The translations under genes and the position numbers were made by a program. DNA of 64,000 nt from Portunus trituberculatus. Taxonomy: Eukaryota > Arthropoda > Malacostraca > Decapoda > Portunidae. The stretch's first letter is position 1, and each line of letters opens with the position of its first letter. A model generated the notes under the pieces. The model had not been told where the DNA came from. It saw only the letters and a program-made list of their open reading frames with translations, and did no database searches. The stretch is taken from NCBI RefSeq assembly GCF_017591435.1, contig NC_059299.1, positions 1,500,001 through 1,564,000 of the forward strand. Direction: 5' to 3'. Shown here piece by piece: positions 47,182 to 58,686 of the stretch.

Positions 47182-47776
47182 CTAACCCAGGATGCGAAGG
47201 AGGAAGCCCAGAATGTAAGCCGCAATGGAGCCGTACGTGTTGACTCTCTCGGGGAAGTGAACGGCGAGGGTCAGTTGGGGGAAGAGCATCACGAACACCA
47301 GGTCGCCACACAGGTAGCTGGAAATTAACAGGTAACAGGTAGGGAAGAGCATCACGAACTAGGTCACCACACAGGTAGCTGGAAATTAACAGGTAACACA
47401 GGTAACAGGTAACACAGGTAACTAACACGTACATGCATACATATATACATACATATACACTAATATAAAAGGTAAATATGTGACTAAGTACATGAAATTA
47501 ATGCACGTACATGCATAAACACTAATAAATAGGTACATTAGCTATTTAACCCCTTCAGTACCATGCCGCGTTTTCATATTCATTCTGCTTTTTGTTTGGT
47601 GATTTTATACACCTTCAGAAACTTATATGGGGATGAAAATAGTAAAGACGGTGACTATTAACCTTCTGACCTCCATAGACCCTTCCTAATGTCAATAAAA
47701 TAGTCGAATCATACCCCAAAATCAAAGTAAAAATTGCGTTTTGAGTAATGAAAGAGTTAACTACGTGAAATGAACA

Positions 47777-47822
<46 letters not shown>

Positions 47823-48711
47823 GCTGGAAGTATGTGGACGACTGCACCGTGGGCGTACCCGTCAACAACACCAACCCAGACTTCTCAGCACTTCAGTCCA
47901 CTCTTAACCAACTACAGACGTGGACGGAGGACAACAAAATGACCATCAACCACACCAAGACCGTGGTGATGCACATTTGTACCTCCACAGCAGCAGTCCC
48001 CCCTCCCCAGCTATCTGTGGGCCCTCACTCCCTCCAGGTGGTCCGCAGCACCAAGCTTCTAGGTGTCTTGGTGGACGATCAGTTATCATGGAAGCAGCAT
48101 GTTTCCACCATCATCAGGTCAGCCTCATACAAGATCTATATGCTGCGCCGACTCAGGTCCCTGGGAGCACCGGCAGATGAGCTGAGGGGAGTGTACCTCA
48201 CCTTTATACTCCCTAAGCTCATGTACGCCTCCCCAGCGTGGTCCTCCTCCTGAACCTCACACAACGACAACAGCTGGAGAGGGTTCAGAAGAGGGCGTTC
48301 AGGGTCATCCTTGGGCCTGCCTACAGGTCCTACGAGGACGCCCTGACCTGCCTGAGTCTGCCGAGGCTGGCCACAAGACACCAGGAAGCCTTGGAAAAAT
48401 TTGGGGAAGGACTGCTGCATCATCCACGTCTCCGCCACCTGCTACCCCAGACGTGCCTCCCCCTGCCCGCGCCACCCGACACCAGAATCGCGTGGCGCCC
48501 TTAAGAGCACCGCGCACTGACCGGTACCACCTTAGCGCGGTGCCCACTATGGTGCGAGCCATAAATAAATAAATAAATAAATTCTTGGTTAAGTTAGATC
48601 CATAGTTAGGTTAAGCATTTCATTGTTTTAATGTCCCCCCCTGTACATTTTCAGTGTAAATTTTTTGTTGCACTGCCAAATTAATAAACCGTATATTATC
48701 ATTATTATTAT

Positions 48712-48797
<86 letters not shown>

Positions 48798-51139
48798 CTC
48801 CCGTCTCATCACAATTTCATCAACATCCCTCATTGAAATTTTTAATAAAGAACTGCATTTTTTTTTTTATTCCATTGTTTACTGTTTCCATCCCTCCTCG
48901 TGCCGCACAACTGACGCCTCGATTATAAATGTTTTTTTTCTCTTGCATATATAATTCGTGACTTCATTTTCCTTTCGCTGATATTACGGGGGGAACAAAA
49001 TAACATGAAAAAAAAAGGAAAGTTGAAAAGCAGAGTCGTCATCATCCATTTTCTATCATTAAAAAGTTCCTCGTTTTCTCTCCATTATTTTTTATACAAT
49101 TTTTTTTTTTCGTTTTTTTGGAGCAAATGTAGTGTGTAATTCTAATACTATTCATCCTGACTCAGTTTTTTTTTTTTTTCCACTTTTTAATGCGACTACA
49201 TTCATATTTCTCTGTCCTATTCTTGTTTCCGTTTCTTGTTTATGGGTTGGGGGAACAAAATAACACACACAAAAAGGGAGGCTGGAAAGCAGAGTCCCCA
49301 TTACCCATCTTCTATAATTAACAAGTCCCAGTTTTATCTATATTATATTTCATACGCTATTTATTTTTTTAGGGGGCGGGGGTGATTTTAATACTGTCCA
49401 TTCTGACCCATTCTGACCCATTCTAACCCATTTTTACCCATTATAACCAATTCTGACCCATTCTTACTCATTCTAATCCATTTTTACCCATTCTAACCCA
49501 TTCTGACCCATTGTGACCCATTTTGACCCAGTGACCCATTCTAATCCATTCTGACCCATTCTAACACATCCTGACCCAGTTTGTTCACTTTTAATACTAT
49601 TCTTCAACTCCTTCATGTTTTCTTCATTATTCTTGTTCTGATTATTTGTTTATGAGTTTGGAGACAGTTTTTTTTCTACATTTTAATACTATTCTTCAAC
49701 TACACATTTTTCTGTCCTATTTTCGTTTCGGCTTCTTATTTACGAGTTTGGACACAGTTTTTCCATTTTTTGATGCTATTCTTCAACTACATTCATATTT
49801 TTTCTCAATTCTTGTTTTGGGTTCCTGTTTATGAGTTTTGAGACATTTTTTTTCCCATTTTTTGATACTATTCTTCAACTACATTCATATTTTTCTCTCA
49901 ATTCTTGTTTTGGCTTCCTGTTTATGAATTTGGAGATAGAAGAGAAGTCACGTTGTCAATAATTCTCCTCCTTGATTCGATACATGGAGGAGTATTGACT
50001 CGGAGCTTCGAAGCCTCGCGAATCACAAGGGAAACGTGGAGAGGTGGTGGAGAGATGGTGGAGTGGTGGTGGAGAGGTGCTCGAGTGATGGAGGTAATAC
50101 ACAGGAGACACGAGTGGCGAGAAAGAATCCTAAGAATCCTACATTTTTTTTTTAAGGGTTTTTAAGAGTTTTCATTCTGTGCATAGTTCAATAAAGATGT
50201 CTCCGAGAAGAGTCGCTTAGTGTTCGAATGAATCTTTTTCTTTTTCTTTTTCCTTCTTTTCTTCTTCATTTTTTTCTTTTCTTTTCCTCTTTCTTTTCTT
50301 TCTTTTTCTTTTTCTTCTTCTTCTTCTTCTCTCTGCGTTTTCTACTTTCTTGTTTTTGTTATTGTTATTGTTCTTTTTCTTCTTGTTCTTCTCCTTGTTC
50401 TTGTTCTTCTGCTTTCCATCGTCTTTTTCTGCTTTTCTGCTACTACTTCTGTTTTTCTTCTTCTTCATCATTATCAGCTTCTTCTTCAGCTTCTTCTTCT
50501 TCTTCTTCATCATCATCATCTTCATCACGTCGCCTTCTGCCTTCCATCACTTACAGATTGGATTCGATGGAGTGAAGTGAGAAGGACATCTACTCTGAGT
50601 ATGTATATTCGAATCCTGTCAAGCTCCTTTCCACAGTTACTCGAAGTTATTTTCCCTGAATGATACTGTCCTGTATTCCGAAACGCTTTGCTCCCTCACC
50701 ATCACTGCTTTCCAAAGGCTCTAGTTGAAGATTCTCGTGCTTTTAAGGGTGTTTTTATGGTTCTGGTGATGGACTAACAAGATTTCTGGTTAAATGAAAG
50801 GGGAAACTGTCTTCGAAATAATGTTACTTGTCTCTGTGCCCTTGGAAAGTTGTCGTGGTGAAAGGGTAAAGTGTTTCTGGTGGTAGTGGTGGTGGTGGTG
50901 GTGGTGGTGGTGGTGGTGGTGGTATTTTCTTTTCTTTTCCTTTGTGGCCTTTCTTTTGTCTCTGTGGCCTTAGAAAACTGTCGCGGTGGGAGAATAGAGT
51001 GTTTTTGAGTAGAGGGTGGTGGTGGTGGTGGTGGTTGTAGTGGTATTTTTCCTTTCTTTTCCTTTATTTTCCTCTTTTTCCTTTTTTTTTGTCTAAGGTC
51101 CACGTGATAGGTATAACGTTCGGTTCGGTTAGGTAAGGT

Positions 51140-51195
<56 letters not shown>

Positions 51196-51547
51196 TCATC
51201 TCATAATCAAGACAAAAAAACATGACACAGTACATGCAAAAACCACGAAAAAAAAACAGGAAAAAAAAACTCACTCACGATAAAACTTAAACCCAACAAA
51301 GCCACGCCACACCACGTCACACCACACAAAGCCTTAATGCACCACCACACACCACACCACAACACCATCACAACACCACGCTGTACAAAACAAGTAACAA
51401 AGGCGGTGGGGATGAAAGTAATAACAACAAAAGAAGTACTGTAGGTTTTTCTAATCTTGCCTGTTATGGAGACGCGAGGAAGCCATTCTGAGCAGTAATA
51501 GGGCCTCGCTTCTTCGCGGTACGGTGTCTAACATGTGATTATTATTC

Positions 51548-51608
<61 letters not shown>

Positions 51609-53196
51609 ATAATAGCAAAAATGGAGAAAAATAATTGAAAAGTGCAAAAAAGTAGCGAATATTGAAGAGAAAGATAAAAAAAAGGAAATAAGTAAGATGG
51701 AATTGAATGACAGAAAACGAAAAAACCAAAAAAACAAAAACAAAAAAGGAAAAGAAAAGAAAATAGACGAAAGAAAAGTAAAAGTAGAAAAAATCATGAT
51801 TGATGAAAAATATACGAGTCATTAATTAAAAAGAATGTAAAAAAAAAAAAGAAACACAAGGAAAAAAAAATGAATTAGGCATAAACATTTGAAAGGGAAA
51901 TGAGAAAATTAAAGCTAAGTGGCCAAATTAGAGAAACGATCCAGTGGGAGAGAAAAACACGACGATAAAAAAGGAAGAGGAAAAACAAGGACCAGTGACA
52001 GTGGGGGAAAAAAAGATAAAACATGGAAGAAGCTGAAGAAAAGAAACAAAAATGTGAAAAGAGGTTGAAAAGAAGGAAAGAAAAATGTGAATCGATGTAG
52101 ACAAGAAGAAAAGAAAAAAAAGAGAAAGGAAATAGAAAAGAAGAAAATAAATATGTGAAAGGAGGTAAAAAAAGAAAAGGAAAAAAAAGGAGAAAGGAAG
52201 CAGAAAGAAGAAAGGAAAAATGTGAATCGGGTAGAAAGGAAGAAAAGAAATATAAAAGTGAATGGGCTAAAAAAAGAAAAGAAAGAAAGGAAGCAGAAAA
52301 GAAGAAAAATTGAAAAGCGAAAAGAGGAAAAAAGAAGAAAAGAAAAAAAAGCGAAAAAAGTAGAAAAGAAGAAAATAAACAGAAAAGTGAATGAAGAAGA
52401 AGAAAGAAAGGAAGGAAACGAAAGGAAGGAAAAACACACTGACATATGAAACTAATATGAACCAACAAAGAAAAGGAAGGAAAAGGAATAAAAAGAGGAA
52501 GAAAACGGGAAGAAAAGTGAAATAAAAAAGAGAACAAAAGGAGAAAAGGACACATAAAAACAACATGAAGAAACAAAGAAAAAGGAGGGAAAAATGAGTG
52601 TACGTGGTGGTGGTGGTGGTGGTGTTTGTCCCTTTGATGAAGATAAAAAATGAGATAAGGAATACAGATACACGGATCACACACACACACACACTCTCTC
52701 TCTCTCTCTCTCTCTCTCAAACAGGCACTCACAACAATTGGTAGATGGAGTTTCCCTGGATGGCAATGGCAGAGGCGGAGATGGCAACAACAATGACCGC
52801 CACACGCATCACCCAAAGGACCTCCTTCTCGGCCGCCTGCAGAACATCACCATCATCATCATCATCATCATCATTATTATCATTATCATCATTATTTTCA
52901 TCATTATCATCATTGTCATCATCATTACCATTATCATCTTCATCATTATCATCATTATTATTATCATTATTATCATCATCATCATCATTATCATCACTGC
53001 AATCATTAATAGAGGACAGAGAATAGAATAGAGAATAGAGAGAATAGACAATAGAATAAAGAAGAGGAAGAGGAGAAGGAGAGTAAAGAGAGGCCCAGGT
53101 TATTGGAAAAAAAAAGAGAATGAAAAGTAAGTGGAATTAGGAAAATGATGATAAATCGGGGAAAAAAAGGGTCAGAATTCATGAATACGAAATGAC

Positions 53197-53267
<71 letters not shown>

Positions 53268-53397
53268 GAAATGGAAAAGAGGGAGGAAAACGTGGAGGGG
53301 AAAAAAGAATCGAGGCTGCAGCGAGAAGGTAACTTGGAAAAAAAGAAGGAAAAGTTTTGAGATGGAAAGATTTTGTGGGAAAAAAAAAGAAAAACTG

Positions 53398-53480
<83 letters not shown>

Positions 53481-53643
53481 AACAGCAACCTCTACACACG
53501 TCAACACTCAAGACACTCACGCTCCGTCGAAACACGTTCTTGTAGATGTTATTAGCGAACATGGAGGAGGCGGAGAGCACGGAGGAGTCAGCGGACGACA
53601 TCACGGCAGCACTGACGGCCCCGAGACCCAGGAAGGCGACCCA
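44239..53643 (-). CDS. SLC5A7: High-affinity choline transporter, 3' half (five exons)
   Basis: Joined exons 53521-53643, 52733-52836, 47187-47317, 44853-44931 and 44239-44470 give 669 bases, 222 residues plus a stop. The family is the sodium- and chloride-coupled choline carrier that supplies choline for acetylcholine synthesis at cholinergic nerve terminals. Visible hallmarks, in order, are the serine-rich TM9 segment (AVMSSADSSVLSASSMFA), the TM10 start (VLWVMRVAVIVV), TM11 (YLCGDLVFVMLFPQLTL), TM12 (NTYGSIAAYILGFLLRIL), the loop GGEKVLGVPAVIRYP ending in FPFR, TM13 and a hydrophilic tail. The serine segment aligns with the sodium-site helix of SLC5 carriers. Introns are 684, 5415, 2255 and 382 bp. 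TM1-TM8 are missing from the window. No frameshift or internal stop is present, so I take it as a live gene. A paralogue within the CHT group cannot be excluded without the 5' half. Confidence 0.92.
44480..44527. repeat. (GA)n at SLC5A7 acceptor
   Basis: On the minus strand it is (TC)n ending about 7 nt before the CAG of the last exon. Confidence 0.97.
44613..44850. repeat. (CA)n(CT)n and (CT)n at SLC5A7 donor
   Basis: CA/CT 44613-44690. CT 44804-44850 touches the exon d donor. Confidence 0.96.
44853..44931 (-). CDS. SLC5A7: SLC5A7 exon d (loop before TM13)
   Basis: A 79-base exon coding GEKVLGVPAVIRYPYYID through QYFPF, with split Gly and Arg codons at its ends. It matches the CHT extracellular loop (GGE-x-x-LG-x-PA and FPFR). 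The acceptor is TTGTTGTAG. The donor GTGAGAG runs straight into a (GA)n repeat. Confidence 0.92.
45223..45470. repeat. Two (GA)n tracts
   Basis: 45223-45283 and 45412-45470, in the intron between exons c and d. Confidence 0.96.
45480..46760. repeat. 1.3-kb purine-rich intronic tract
   Basis: A/G-rich throughout. 46085-46600 is a degenerate array of GAGATGGAGA and GAAGATGGAG phrases. The SLC5A7 transcript is therefore pyrimidine-rich here. Confidence 0.88.
46860..47143 (-). mobile_element. SINE-2 copy with deleted anticodon arm
   Basis: On the minus strand it starts GTAGCTCAGTGGTTAGAGCG (A box) and has a GGTTCGATTCC B box. The body TTTGGGTGTGTCTCC matches the copy at 59006, and the end CAAACAGTGAAACACAC runs into CA repeat. 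About 14 bases of the anticodon arm are absent. It lies in the sense direction in the SLC5A7 intron, about 45 nt past the exon c donor. Confidence 0.87.
47143..47179. repeat. (GT)n between SLC5A7 exon c and SINE-2
   Basis: On the minus strand (CA)n, with the exon c donor on one side and SINE-2's 5' end on the other. Confidence 0.96.
47187..47317 (-). CDS. SLC5A7: SLC5A7 exon c (TM11-TM12)
   Basis: Encodes YLCGDLVFVMLFPQLTL, a short loop with an NTYGS motif, and AAYILGFLLRIL. The acceptor is TTTCCAG and the donor GTTAGT, a weaker donor than its neighbours. A (CA)n repeat begins about 8 nt into the following intron, with SINE-2 directly beyond it. The acceptor and the first part of this exon are duplicated just upstream, at 47342-47400. 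Confidence 0.92.
47280..47420 (-). repeat. Tandem duplication of SLC5A7 exon c acceptor junction
   Basis: About 58 bp spanning the start of exon c and its acceptor (47280-47337) is repeated at 47342-47400, offset 61-63 bp. The second copy has a 2-base loss and one substitution. It keeps the TTTCCAG acceptor, so it is a second potential 3' splice site (exon-like start 47378). A short GGTAACA repeat follows to 47420. Confidence 0.85.
47546..47760 (-). mobile_element. MITE-A in an SLC5A7 intron
   Basis: Complete, TTAA at both ends, between exons b and c, just upstream of the CA repeat that precedes LINE-2. Confidence 0.88.
47776..47820. repeat. (CA)n at LINE-2 5' junction
   Basis: Pure CA up to the first LINE-2 codon. 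Confidence 0.97.
47821..48715 (+). pseudogene. LINE-2: 5'-truncated non-LTR retrotransposon, RT 3' end
   Basis: Begins abruptly at the reverse transcriptase catalytic box YVDD (47831-47842). It continues with TWTEDNKMTINHTKTVVM, LLGVLVDDQLSWKQHV and the thumb-like region to YASPAWSSS. A frameshift near 48250 moves the reading to LNLTQRQQLERVQKRAFRVI. A second near 48470 moves it to HQNRVAPLRAP through YHLSAVPTMVRAINK, with a stop at 48570-48572. A (TAAA)n run, a short 3' UTR and an (ATT)n tail follow. It lies antisense in the SLC5A7 intron between exons b and c, with CA repeats on both sides. An APE-type LINE of the Jockey/I/CR1 group is likely; I do not assign a clade. Confidence 0.88.
48716..48795. 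repeat. (CA)n at LINE-2 3' junction
   Basis: 80 bp of pure CA starting straight after the LINE-2 (ATT)n tail. Confidence 0.97.
48796..49396. other. T-rich intronic DNA with a duplicated segment
   Basis: GGGGGAACAAAATAACA, then GGAAAGTTGAAAAGCAGAGTC (48993-49037), recurs at 49249-49295. Otherwise featureless. Confidence 0.6.
49397..49573. repeat. 10-bp degenerate tandem repeat
   Basis: The unit CCATTCTGAC varies as CCATTCTAAC and CCATTTTTAC, about 17 copies. Confidence 0.9.
49574..50225. other. Intronic DNA with short tandem segments
   Basis: About four diverged units of ACTATTCTTCAACTAC, ATTCATATTTT and GTTTATGAGTTTGGAGACA from 49600 to 49940. Then GGAGAGGTGGTGGAGAG-type sequence. Confidence 0.65.
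50226..50530. repeat. (TTC)n-rich pyrimidine tract
   Basis: T/C-rich with TTCTTC runs and a final CATCAT run, intronic. Confidence 0.88.
50672..51014 (-). mobile_element. FB-B plus duplicated terminus
   Basis: Full element (50672-50880) in the opposite orientation, judged by the core CTTTTAAGGGTGTTTTTATG. A second terminal unit follows (50945-51014, CTGTGGCCTTAGAAAACTGT). GGT and TTTTCC runs sit between and after. Confidence 0.72.
50880..51191. repeat. (GGT)n and (CT)n around FB-B termini
   Basis: GGT 50878-50922 and 51016-51045, CT 51141-51191. Confidence 0.93.
51554..51605. repeat. (GA)n
   Basis: Pure tract in an SLC5A7 intron. Confidence 0.96.
51610..52600. repeat. Purine-rich intronic tract
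   Basis: About 1 kb of A/G, mainly GAAAAGAAG-type phrases, with several diverged copies of a GAAAAATGTGAA block. Intronic to SLC5A7. Confidence 0.87.
52604..52718. repeat. (GGT)n, (CA)n(CT)n near exon b donor
   Basis: GGT 52604-52623, CA 52679-52694, CT 52695-52718. Confidence 0.94.
52733..52836 (-). CDS. SLC5A7: SLC5A7 exon b (TM10)
   Basis: Reads AAEKEVLWVMRVAVIVVAIS through GNSIYQL and ends two bases into a Phe codon. It starts after TTCTGCAG, directly downstream of a degenerate (ATG)n tract, and ends at GTGAGT. A (GA)n(GT)n compound repeat follows about 15 nt into the next intron. The phase matches exons a and c. Confidence 0.92.
52847..52997. repeat. (CAT)n degenerate, upstream of exon b
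   Basis: CAT/TAT triplets, 150 bp. On the minus strand it ends about 10 nt before the exon b acceptor. Confidence 0.95.
53201..53476. repeat. Two (GA)n tracts between exons a and b
   Basis: 53201-53267 and 53402-53476. Confidence 0.96.
53521..53643 (-). CDS. SLC5A7: SLC5A7 exon a (TM9 region)
   Basis: Forty-one codons in phase 0, from WVAFLGLGAVSAAV to NIYKNVFRRS. The acceptor is a pyrimidine run ending in CTGCAG and the donor is GTGAGT. It carries the near-invariant CHT signature MSSADSSVLSASSMFA. A (CT)n tract begins about 45 nt into the downstream intron. Confidence 0.93.
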
Positions 53644-53659
53644 CTGCAGGAAGAACAGG

Positions 53660-54330
53660 AAAAAGAGCGTGAGAGTTTTATTTTTTGTGATTTCCTACGC
53701 TAACTCACTACTAAAAGACGTGAAGGAAGAACAGGAAAAAAAAGAATAAGAATTTAATTTTGTGTGTTTTCCTACGCTAACTAACTAACTAAAGACGTGA
53801 AGGAAGAACAGAAAAAGACAAAACTGAAGGAAGGACAGAGAAAAAAGAGTAAGAGCTTATATTTGTGTGTTTTCCTATGCTAAGTAACTCACTAACTCAA
53901 GGAAGAAGAAGAAAAAATAGAGCAAGAATTTAATTTTCTGCTTTCCTATGCTAACCACCTCACTAAAGGTATCACTCCACTAACTAAAGAAGAGAAGAAG
54001 AACACAACAAGAAAATCTGCAATAAAACAAAGATGAACAAGAAACAAGCCTCTCCCGCCACTTTTCTTCCTTTCTCCTTTTCACAACACTCTCCTTCCCA
54101 ACAAAGATTAATAGGAAACATAAATGACTACAGATACCATACCTAACTAATATAAGGAGTGAAGGAAGAACAAAAGGAAAACTGAAGGAAAAACAGACAT
54201 AACAACAGAATAACAAGAAAAAAATAAGACTGAAGAACATAAATAACTGGAGAAATTACAACTAACTAATTAATTAACTAAAGGTATTCACTCCACTAAT
54301 TAAAGAAAAGGTGAAGGAAGAACAAATAGA
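53660..54330. repeat. Irregular tandem repeat upstream of SLC5A7 exon a
   Basis: GTGAAGGAAGAACAGGAAAA and TTTTCCTACGCTAACT phrases recur at 53685-53960 (three or four diverged units of about 85 bp). A second set of AACTAACTAAAGG phrases follows to 54320. No exon seen. Confidence 0.75.
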
Positions 54331-54379
54331 AAAGCTGAAGAACAAAATACGAGAACAAGATGAAATAATGAAGGAAAAA

Positions 54380-54577
54380 AATGAAGGAGTAGAGAGTCTT
54401 TACTTTATTTTTTCCCTCTTTTCATTTGTTTCCCTCGGTGATGTGCTTCTCCTTCCTTTTCTCTCACTTTTTTCTCTCTCTCTTTCTCTCACTTTTTCTT
54501 TCTCTCTCTTTCCTCCATTTCCTTGAGTAGAATTGTCTTTGCCTTGTTTTTCCTTCTCTTCATTTGTTTTCCTCGGT

Positions 54578-54650
<73 letters not shown>

Positions 54651-54787
54651 CCTCACTGACACAACCATCATTCCAGTCTTTTTATCTCCTCTTCCTTATC
54701 ACCTTCTCGTAATTCATTCAGCCATTCTTCCCTTCCCTCCTTCCTTCCCTCTTCCCTTCCATCTTTCCTCCCTTTTCCCTCCTTTCT

Positions 54788-54854
<67 letters not shown>

Positions 54855-55010
54855 ATACATTCCTTCCTTGCATCTATTTCTTTTCTTTTGTTTTATTTTT
54901 CTCTTCCTTCCTTCATCCTTTTTATCATCCAATTCTTTTCTACTTCTTTCCTACCTCTTGCTTCCTTGCCCTATCTTTCTCTATCACTCTCTCTCTCCCT
55001 CTCTCTCTCT
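54380..55010. repeat. Pyrimidine-rich tract with (CT)n
   Basis: Two diverged copies of a CATTTGTTTYCCTCGGTGAT block (54424 and 54559), CT 54579-54644 and 54791-54847, TTCC-rich between. Confidence 0.9.
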
Positions 55011-55165
55011 CCCCATAGGATTCATCTCTGCACGTAACAAGATACAGTCATCATAAACATTACTATTCTGAAGGACACAAACTCAACCTTAGTCTGAAGC
55101 ATCTGTTGTATAAGAGTATTTTTTTCCTGACTCGATTACAAACTCCTCTGATTTTCTTCTTCCTG

Positions 55166-55167
<2 letters not shown>

Positions 55168-55218
<51 letters not shown>

Positions 55219-55296
55219 AGCTTGAGTTAGTAAGGGGAGGGGAGAGGAAAGAGACAGGGAGAGAAGAGAAGGACGAGAGGAAAGACGAGGAGATGG

Positions 55297-55367
<71 letters not shown>

Positions 55368-55485
55368 GAAGGGAAAGAAACAGATGTGCCGATAATGAAC
55401 GCACACATATCTCTCTCTCTCTCTCTCTCTCTCTCCCTGTGGCAATATTGGTAATAGTTCCTAATCATGGAGGTAATTGGAAGGC

Positions 55486-55561
<76 letters not shown>

Positions 55562-55562
55562 A
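55168..55562. repeat. (CT)n, (GA)n and (CT)n(CA)n
   Basis: CT 55168-55216, GA 55302-55366, CT 55410-55434, CT/CA 55488-55561. Confidence 0.95.
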
Positions 55563-55792
55563 AACCTACTCACTTCAAATCACCTTCCTCATTTCTCTAT
55601 TTCTCTATTTCTACCTCCAATTCTGCTCCTTAATTGACCAGGCGCACCTTCTGCCTCCCGAGAAGCTCTGCGTGGCTCAGAAATTAATGATATTGTCCAA
55701 AATAAAAGAGAAAATCTACATATGTTTGAGTAAAAAATTATATTCCTAGCTTTTAGTCGGAAATTTGGTGCCATTACTGTTCGAACACGAGG

Positions 55793-55949
55793 CAGACAGG
55801 CAGGCGGACAGACAGGCAGACAGGCAGATAGACAGCCAGACAGACAGACAGACAGAAAAGCCGCTCTCTGGACTATGAATATATCTGCTTTGGAATAAAA
55901 AAAACAGCACTAGTTTTGCCCAGAAATTGAGTCTCGTTACTGTAAAAGC

Positions 55950-56019
<70 letters not shown>

Positions 56020-56126
56020 ACATATAGCCTGCACTATAAATCAAAGTGTTTCCAAATAAACAAATGATGTTGAGTCCATGTACAAAACAAGCAAGACTAC
56101 TGTGAATACGTGCGACACAGATAGGC

Positions 56127-56177
<51 letters not shown>

Positions 56178-56178
56178 G
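55793..56178. repeat. (CAGA)n and (GA)n
   Basis: CAGA 55793-55856, GA 55952-56018, CAGA 56123-56176. Confidence 0.95.
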
Positions 56179-56271
56179 AAACCAATCAGTATCCAGTAGA
56201 ACACTCTCGATCACTATTTTTAACGAGGTGACTGTCAGTATCTATCCTGTGTGCTGTTCTGTATCACCTCC

Positions 56272-56312
56272 ACCACAGCACAGCACAGCACAGCACAGCA
56301 CAGCACATCACA
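56272..56312. repeat. (CACAG)n
   Basis: Eight pentanucleotide units. Confidence 0.92.
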
Positions 56313-56396
56313 GCACACTGGTTTCATTTGCCACGTGTCACCGTCAACCTTTTTGTAAGCATGTGGCAGAGATCAGGCCGTACCGGAAGTCCTTCT

Positions 56397-56538
56397 ACTC
56401 CTCCTCCTCCTCCTCCTCCTCATCCTCTTCGTCCTCCTCCTCCTTTTCCTGCTAGTTGGGATAAACATGTACATTGTTATTTACTGTTTTCATTATATTC
56501 CTTTGTCTCGTGTTCCTCCTCCTCCTCCTCCTCCTTCA
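56397..56538. repeat. (CCT)n tracts
   Basis: 56397-56445 and 56514-56535. Confidence 0.93.
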
Positions 56539-57039
56539 GGACAAAAGAATCTTTATCATTTTTTTTTACACAGAGTAAGGAGTAAGATGAATCTGTGCTA
56601 TGAAATGAATGTTCCTTATTATGTGAGCCACGGGTATTGGTGGTCTTTCCGAGTGTCAGGGAGGCTGAGGCTGGTCAAAGGAACAAAGATGATGAAAAAA
56701 AGTCTCTCAGTTTGGTGCACAGAAAAGAAACTGAATAAAATGAGAATGAGTTGGCTAGTTTGGTTTCTGAGCGTTTTAATATTCCTCTTTTGAAATACTT
56801 CGTCATTGATCGAAGGGAAAAAGACAAATATTTCAGCGTTTACCAGAGAAGAGAAGAGTCAATACCATCCAACTCTTGTGTTAGTGATGAGGACTGAAGA
56901 GAAGTGAAGAGGGATGAAGAGGGATGAAGAGGGGTGATGAGGGGTGATGAGGGGTGAACGTAAGGAGAAAGTCTTGTGCCGTGAGATGGATGAAGTCGAC
57001 GAGAGGAAAAGTTCTTTACTCAGTTCTATTTAGGAGAGC

Positions 57040-57162
57040 TTTTTTTTTTATGCAAGGGGGAAAGCTAGCCAAGGGAAGGAAAAAACTTGAGAAAAGGCCC
57101 ACTTGATCGCCAATTCCCTTAAAGAGTGATAGAGCTAGCAAAAAGCCTGGGACAAATGTTGG
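57040..57162 (+). repeat. DR-C copy
   Basis: ATGCAAGGGGGAAAGCTAGC, then GGCCCACTTGATCGCCAATT, then a shared tail GCCTGGGACAAATGTTGG. It is the most complete copy along with 61587. Confidence 0.75.
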
Positions 57163-57319
57163 CTGTGTGTCAACATAGCAACAGAGACAGACACACCCAG
57201 TACCTGCCAAAGCTTACACCAAGGCAACACTCACACCTGCACACATTACCTCTAGCCAATACTCCTTATACTGACGGACGAGGCCTTGGGTGGAGCTACT
57301 GGCTGGACAAGCGAAAGTA

Positions 57320-57533
57320 CTAACCCCTTCAGTACCATGACGCGTTTCCATATTCATTCTGCTTACTATATTGTGATTTCATACAGCTTCAGAAACTCAT
57401 GTGGGGGATTAGAATAGTGAAAAGTGTGGCCATTAATATCCTGACTTCCATAGACCCTTCTTAATGTCAGTAAAATGGTCTAATCGCACACAAATCTCAC
57501 GATAAAAATGTCTCCCAGTATTGAAAGGGTTAA
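57320..57533 (-). mobile_element. MITE-A
   Basis: Complete. CTAA at the left, TTAA at the right. Confidence 0.9.

Positions 57534-58686
<1,153 letters not shown>

Noticed and set aside
50580..50660. Another SINE-1 copy
   Set aside because: Only an ATTCGAATCCTGTC box and a weak downstream likeness. Too little to call.
51875..52816. 313-codon minus-strand frame
   Set aside because: Low-complexity T/C-rich sequence. It overlaps the true exon b in a different frame.
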